Source: Eumeta japonica (Eukaryota > Arthropoda > Insecta > Lepidoptera > Psychidae). From it: 64,000 nt of DNA. Shown here piece by piece: positions 60,201-64,000 of this stretch. Both the position numbers and the translations under genes were made by a program. The notes beneath the pieces are model-generated. The model did no database searches. It was not told where the DNA came from and worked only from the letters and a program-made list of their open reading frames with translations. Location of the stretch: contig BGZK01000294.1 in the NCBI GenBank assembly GCA_005406025.1, forward strand, positions 124,001 to 188,000, read 5' to 3'. Numbering within the stretch: the stretch's first letter is position 1; each line of letters begins with the position of its first letter.

Positions 60201-62935
60201 CTGCCCTCCCCCCTAGAAATATTGAATATTGTTATTCAACTATCAAACTAACTAGCGGCTCCTACAAGACACCTGTATTATAAATGTCATCATTATAGGT
60301 CTTATAGTTTTTGAATAAAATTCCTGTGACTTGCGGACGAACGGACAGACGAACGGATATGACGAAATTATAAGGGCTCCATTTTTGCCATTTTGGCTCG
60401 GAAGCCTAAAGATGGGTCGAACGGTCGGTCTTTTTTATAGCAAAGGTTTCTATAACATAGATAAGTCCCGATACCCAGAATTTCAATATGCCTGGTCGTC
60501 TACCCGATTCACAACGACGATTATTAATTTCGCCACGTCAGTTTCTACCTAAAGTCACATACGGTCCAAAAAAACTAAACTGGCTTTTCTTTTACAGCAA
60601 CACATAAAGTCGAAAAGCGTCTGCGGTAATTGCAGCACTTGGAGAGCACTAGCTGGTGACACCTGGGGCGCCACCTACAGGGATTACGCCGACCCCGACG
60701 GCCGGATAGCAGCTGATAGCAGAAAGGGCGGCGAGAACGACACCGAACCTGGGGTCATAGAGAAGATAAAATTGCTCGATGTGAGAATTTTCGTCTTTGT
60801 CTTTTGGGAAAAAAAAAATGTAAATGCGCTAAGCAATTTAGATGTTTTGCCGATATATTTTTAACATCTATAGTGAAATTATGCAAATTCAAGCCATTTC
60901 GAAATTGCGAAATGGAAATGTTAACGAATACGATTATATTTCGAATTATATATTCTCTTAAGGTTCTGTAACCTGTAAGGTTATTGGCCAAACTAATATA
61001 TATATATATATATACATATCATTATATGTCATATTTTAAAGCGTATTGTGTGTCATGTTATTTCATTGTATGTTTATATCGATTGGTTTAAAATAAAGTG
61101 CCTGAAGTTGCTACTACATTTAACATAATAAATAATAAAAATAACCCATTAATGACTATTTTCAATTGATTTATAGGGAGTATATGAAAATTCTCGTAAT
61201 CTACATAGTTGTACCTTTGCACAAAAGATTCCATGAGTATATAGTAATTTTAAGTATTAATAAATTAAAGCAGGAAAAAATTTGTACAATAATTATAGTT
61301 TTGTTTTTCCTTAAAAATATTTATCAAATGTTCTTTCAAAGCCCTTTATTTCATGTTTCAACCTATAAAATGAAACATTACACAATAGATTAATTCCTCA
61401 AAAATAATAATTATAATAATTTAAACTCACGCCTATTTTTCAGAAGGGTAGGCAGAAACTATAGATTTCCACATGACACGATCTTTGTCTCTTGCCTCAC
61501 CGACATCCATCACTCTTTTCACACAAGCTCGTCGGTTTCGGGTGCTTAAAATTTGACCCTTTTTTCATGTCACCAATAAGGTCTGCCTAGAATTTTCTAA
61601 GGTGATCCTTGCCGAATTTTCCAACACACAAAATCTCTCTATAGATTTGATTAGTCAGTTTACTTTCATTCATCCTTTCCAAACTGTTAAATTTTCTTTC
61701 CACTCTAATCACTATATCTTCCTTTAAACCACACCGCTCTCTGATATCCCTGTTTCTATATACATCTTTCTGAGACACTTTACATATACTACGCAGAGAC
61801 TGCATCTCCACTGCATTGATCCTACTTTTATTAACCGACTTCAAAATTTAAAAAGGAGGAGTTTCTCAATTCGACTGTATATTTTTTCTTCTACCATACC
61901 CAGCTTTCACTATCATACATAAGAGTAGAGATCAGGACTTCATTATGGATAGTCAAGCGCACTTGTCGTGAGAAACTTTTACTATTCACAATAGCAAGCA
62001 AGGCCCCATTCAATTTATTTCTCGCGTTCACTCTCTTTTCGACATCTCTATCATGTTTACCATCACTTATTAATAGACTATCCAACAATACAAACTCTTC
62101 CACTTATTTGACTTTCTTACCTTTTAATTACATATGTACATATCGCATTGAGTTGTACTTTCGCTTCTTTCAAGCACTATCACTGTAGTCTTACTGACAT
62201 TTTCTTTCATATCTCTTTTCTTAACATAATCATTCATTTTAGATACCATCTCCTGCAGCTCGTATACTGACGGCGCAAAGTTACTTGGTCGTCAGCATAC
62301 AGGAAGCATTTGACAGACAGCTCATCCATTCTTAGTGCACACTTATGCTCTTTAAAATCAAACAAAGATCTATCCATGAATAGGTTGAATAGCCACGGTA
62401 AAGCGAAACATCCCTGATTGATACGCTCTTTCGAATCTCAAACCAGTGAGCATAAGCCCCATTTATTCTGACGCAAGCACTGAAGCCCCTGAATAGGCAT
62501 TGCAGAGCCTGTATCAATCCGCTATTCACACCATTTAAAATCAAATCTTAAATATCAAAATGAAGCAACTCGGCTCTTACAGGCGGCTAATTGTATCTGT
62601 ATTTACAAATTATTTGAACAACAAAAACAGGTTTAAAGAGATATAATCGTTTTGTGAGAATAGATCTTCAGCTTTTGCATCTCACTATCATAATTATTTT
62701 GTCTTAACAGATTCGGATTTATTATTCGGTTCTGTTAAGTATGAACTAAAACATATATTATTCTAAATAGATAAACATCCGTGACTTTCTAAACGCATAT
62801 TTTTAATATGTTCTCAATATGTATTTTCAGGTGGGGTACTGGCGGCCGGTAGATGGCGTGCGGCGCTCGGACGAGCTGTTCCCGCACGTGGAGCACGGCT
62901 TCCGCGGTCGAGCGCTGCCCATCGTCACCTATCAC
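48227..62935 (+). CDS. Ir93a: Ionotropic receptor Ir93a, N-terminal eight exons (partial)
   Basis: Variant ionotropic glutamate receptor; in flies a co-receptor with Ir25a in cool and humidity sensing. Exons: 48227-48320, 51817-51969, 52896-53141, 55267-55434, 56212-56429, 58420-58587, 60598-60780, 62831-about 62935. Phases join through all eight, giving about 445 residues. The first in-frame ATG (48227) begins a signal peptide (MDARTMCFFVALIVCG). Then the amino-terminal domain: FPSLMTTNASLAVVLDRQFL, VLSIASCEETW, RDMVSRVVQSLTS, FIAIVTSDVMSTMAETARDL, HTQAQWLYVISDTDARG, EEFDVAAQVSDEEWEAIRP and a Cys-containing NCSTWRALAGDTWGATYRDY. Exon 8 ends VGYWRPVDG ... LPIVTYH, the start of the ligand-binding S1 lobe; the exact donor (62936 gtcggt or 62940 gtatat) is unsure. 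Channel and S2 lie beyond the window. Exons are GC-rich, introns AT-rich and transposon-laden. Confidence 0.9.
48420..48660 (+). repeat. Lepidopteran 'taacgcactggtgactactc' repeat
   Basis: Runs from gagttccggcggcccagtcc and cccctatcagctcctcctcc through ctagtaacgcactggtgact to ctcgcctgctcgtttgtccc. I recognise this ordered sequence as a repeat very common in lepidopteran introns. Its transposon class is not certain to me. It lies in Ir93a intron 1, about 100 bases after exon 1. Confidence 0.75.
48960..49365 (-). mobile_element. RTE-type LINE 3' end, antisense in Ir93a intron 1
   Basis: The minus strand encodes a RLEKIDVET/VLKSSAV-like remnant, then LRRFGHLERINENRLTKQI-like residues and GKGRPRKSYADH-like residues, matching the plus-strand copy at 44060-44890. 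The 3' end (GGAAATAGGCGTGAGTTC on minus) faces exon 1. Confidence 0.75.
49385..49940. other. Ir93a intron 1, unassigned stretch
   Basis: No exon, and no element with clear ends. 'gatagagggcacatacaaaa' and the following sequence may be old repeat DNA. Confidence 0.35.
49945..50110 (+). repeat. Dispersed repeat family D, copy 4
   Basis: 'agccgtggctctgcctgcat', 'ggaatagaaattcttccatt', then gttctgatcccaatctctcg-type hexamers. Confidence 0.6.
50640..50830 (-). repeat. Dispersed repeat family D, reversed copy
   Basis: Reverse complement shows the same order: 'agctcctccgcgtggaaata' followed by attccagtcctattcctact-type degenerate hexamers. It lies opposite to copy 4, some 550 bases away. Confidence 0.55.
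50930..51720 (+). repeat. Dispersed ~0.8 kb repeat (family B), copy in Ir93a intron 1
   Basis: Order: aaactggccgagagcatgtt; gtacgttgttacactttttt; actagaaaaacaagtaagta; a 'gtccttttgttaagaagcg' segment; agaggaggggacaaaatttc; ctacaagacacctacactat; tgacttgcggacggacggac; ggctcggaactctaaaaatg. The same order fills 59705-60415. It starts 'actggcc(g/a)agagcat' and ends 'ctcgga...ctaaa(a)at', which I know as a common lepidopteran element of uncertain class. Confidence 0.8.
52330..52520 (-). mobile_element. LINE 3' tail, antisense, possible Jockey-type
   Basis: The minus strand ends in tgaaataaagatattttgaa, matching the AATAAAGATATTTTTGATTT tail type of the Jockey copies. Upstream similarity is weak, so only the tail class is claimed. 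Confidence 0.4.
53150..54370. other. Ir93a intron 3, left part, nothing recognised
   Basis: AT-rich, no coding or repeat boundary seen. Confidence 0.4.
54371..55202 (+). mobile_element. Candidate PIF/Harbinger-type element with ~20-bp inverted ends
   Basis: Ends GAAGCTGGAGTGGCACCGGC (left, from 54374) and GGAGCCGGAGCCGCACCGGC (right, reversed, from 55199), followed inward by CpG-rich DNA. An ORF at 54945-55160 contains RREQRNERKRRLWLHPLSAR, like the R-R-x-W/F-x-H-P-x-x-x-R start of HARBI1-type nucleases, and then stops, so the rest of the transposase is missing. The target duplication is unclear (AT or ATG on both sides). The right end lies 64 bases before Ir93a exon 4. Confidence 0.6.
55440..56205. 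other. Ir93a intron 4, nothing recognised
   Basis: AT-rich intron sequence without an element I can name. Confidence 0.4.
56430..58419. other. Ir93a intron 5, no element recognised
   Basis: Mostly AT-rich. A CpG-richer patch at 57790-58050 (gcggcgcaccgacacgccac) has no ORF. Confidence 0.4.
59150..59410 (+). repeat. Dispersed repeat family D, copy 5
   Basis: 'cgtccgcgaatctacctgcg', 'cataaaatgcatttttt', then a degenerate run (attccaccgtctatttcaac; attctaattttgctcttgtc). The most diverged copy. Confidence 0.5.
59490..59655 (-). repeat. Dispersed repeat family A, copy 3 (reverse)
   Basis: Reverse complement gives the order gctctgatttgcctgcgaat, a 'cacacgtgcctattttacgc' segment and cattgcgacgctttcgtgac, matching 7600-7775 and 15685-15815. 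The longest and best preserved of the three. Confidence 0.65.
59705..60415 (+). repeat. Dispersed ~0.7 kb repeat (family B), copy in Ir93a intron 6
   Basis: Same segment order and orientation as 50930-51720: aaactggccaagagcatatc; acgttgttacactttttcta; a 'tagagagggggggacgattt' segment; ctcctacaagacacctgtat; gacttgcggacgaacggaca; ggctcggaagcctaaagatg. Also shows the 'cattatagggttccgaag' that the other copy has lost. Confidence 0.8.
60995..61013. repeat. (TA)n microsatellite
   Basis: About nine TA repeats in Ir93a intron 7. Confidence 0.9.
61410..62550 (-). mobile_element. RTE-type LINE, antisense in Ir93a intron 7, with nested insert
   Basis: Minus-strand fragments encode NSGLIQALQCLFRGFSACVR (about 62515-62460, fingers/palm region), EEFVLLDSLLISDGKHDRDV (62103-62040) and SRINAVEMQSLRSICKVSQK (61830-61770). 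Then come LERMNESKLTNQIY and GKFGKDHLRKF. The 3' end, TGAAAAATAGGCGTGAGTTT and a TTATTA tail, is at the left. Frames are broken. A ~55-base 'ccgacttc' fragment is inserted near 61831-61886. Confidence 0.85.
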
Positions 62936-63325
62936 GTCGGTATATTAATTCGTGCCTTTGTCATGGAGAACCTTAGGATTGCAGAGGTAGAAAAGTCCGT
63001 CAATACCGCACCGCGACGTCATATTCTAGAACTGTGTTAAAGAACGCTTTTCGTCTTATTTGCCGGAGATTTGTCATATATAACAATAGATCAGACTCAG
63101 ACTAACACCTGTGCACGAGGCAAACCCCGGTATCTATACAAATTACATTGCGATCATCGACCTCTAGTAAGACGTGGCGGCACGGATAGTAGACTTTCTT
63201 ATTTCTAGAAGATGGTTGGTGCAGATTAATAGTGCTAATTTCTGAGAATAAGCTGACATTAGATTCGAATGGAAATAATAGAAAACAAAAATCGTTTTTT
63301 AAGTAGGTTTCATTTAAAAGAAATT
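62936..63325. other. Start of Ir93a intron 8, nothing recognised
   Basis: Sequence after exon 8, CpG-moderate then AT-rich. The next Ir93a exon (expected N-P-P-W motif) is not visible before the window ends. Confidence 0.4.
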
Positions 63326-63329
63326 TAAA

Positions 63330-63740
63330 TTTCTTAAAGAACTTTCCTCAATCTTACCTCAATTGATTGCAAGTCTTTTTAACCAACATAAAAAAGAGGA
63401 AGTTCTATGTATATCTGTATGTATTTTTTATGTATGTTTAGTGATAATTTTGTCCTTTGTATACAGATTTGGATTATTTTTTGTTTAATAGGGTATACTC
63501 TCGAATTGGCCCCATAGTCATCAAGTTAGGATCTGATGATGGGATACCAAGGAAATCGAGAGGTACTCTCAAATATTATAGGCATGTATATGAGTTTGAG
63601 TTCTTTTGCGTAAGGAAGTCATCATCTTATGCCCCTGAGCTGATGATGGAAGCCTTCACGGTTAAGAGTTTGTGGATATTATTGAAGGTAATAATGCGAT
63701 TTGTCGCCAGAAATTATTGTTCAGTGGCTATTAGTTAAAT
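63330..63740 (+). repeat. Lepidopteran 'ccgacttc...gatttggat' element, diverged copy
   Basis: Recognised by order: a degenerate 'taaccaacataaaaaagagg' start, atgtatgtatttttt-type run, acagatttggattatttttt, 'ggcccc...gtcatcaagttaggatctga' and 'tgatgatgg' twice. I know this as a very common lepidopteran repeat. The 93-codon ORF across it is not a host gene. Confidence 0.6.
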
Positions 63741-63809
63741 CAAATATACACAGAATTAATATTATTTATTAATTTACCTACATATTTTTATTTATTTATA
63801 CTATAATAC

Positions 63810-64000
63810 CAATGTGACAATCTTAACAGGAACAGATCAGAGATCGTTTTAGAGATAACCGTAGAAATAGGGTTTCAACGGTTTGGGTGAATCAATTTAA
63901 TGTGGAAGCGAATCACAATGTAATCTGCAAGAAATGTAGAATTTTTATACTATAAAGAATAAGTATAAGTTATATAATTTGTATAAGAATAATTTCGTGG
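63810..64000 (+). repeat. Exon-like dispersed repeat (family E), copy 2
   Basis: Aligns with 30645-30810. After 'caatgtgacaatcttaacag' an open frame reads EQIRDRFRDNRRNRV and ends in a stop (TAA at about 63953). Both copies share the AG junction, the frame region and 'aaagaataagtataa' after the stop. Function unknown. Confidence 0.55.

Noticed and set aside
63457..63738. 93-codon plus-strand ORF as an Ir93a exon
   Set aside because: Sequence matches the order of a common lepidopteran repeat and shows no receptor motifs.

Overview
The window is nuclear DNA of an insect, most likely a moth or butterfly. It is AT-rich, its genes are interrupted by introns with GT/AG borders, and it is packed with repeats I recognise as typical of Lepidoptera: an RTE-type LINE, Jockey-type LINE tails ending in GATTT repeats, 'ccgacttc' elements, and a 'ggtaacgcactggtgactcc'-type repeat. 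I see no prokaryotic, viral or CRISPR structure.

Six host genes are supported. (1) Zyxin, minus strand, from the left edge to 3757, partial: N-terminal exon, LIM1 and most of LIM2. (2) Nup107, 10319-12838, plus, complete and intronless. (3) DDRGK1 (UFBP1), 13055-26004, minus, six exons, with a 10.8 kb intron full of nested transposons. (4) A p24/TMED4-9 cargo receptor (Drosophila eclair), 27062-32779, plus, four exons. (5) Alg13, 35883-36398, minus, intronless. (6) Ionotropic receptor Ir93a, 48227 to about 62935, plus, eight exons, ending before the ligand-binding and channel domains. A seventh locus, one orphan minus-strand first exon at 38385-38511, is tentative.

Layout: 0-4 kb zyxin; 4-10.3 kb intergenic with a CpG-rich block; 10.3-13 kb Nup107, tail to tail with DDRGK1; 13-26 kb DDRGK1; 26-27 kb a head-to-head intergenic region between DDRGK1 and eclair, carrying a LINE tail; 27-33 kb eclair, with a large fold-back element in its last intron; 33-35.4 kb repeats; 35.9-36.4 kb Alg13; 38.5-48 kb a repeat-dominated desert with two tandem arrays (about 107 bp and about 48 bp periods); 48-64 kb Ir93a with transposons in its introns.

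The genes are not one pathway. DDRGK1 (UFMylation and ER stress), eclair (ER-Golgi traffic) and Alg13 (N-glycan synthesis) all act at the ER, but each is a housekeeping gene and nothing shows co-regulation beyond the shared DDRGK1/eclair intergenic region. I did not find a new biological system. The best observations are structural: transposon boundaries with exact 8-bp target duplications, a higher-order minisatellite, a degenerate 107-bp array, an orphan exon, and direct repeats flanking five Ir93a exons. All similarity calls are from reading the sequence; no searches were run.
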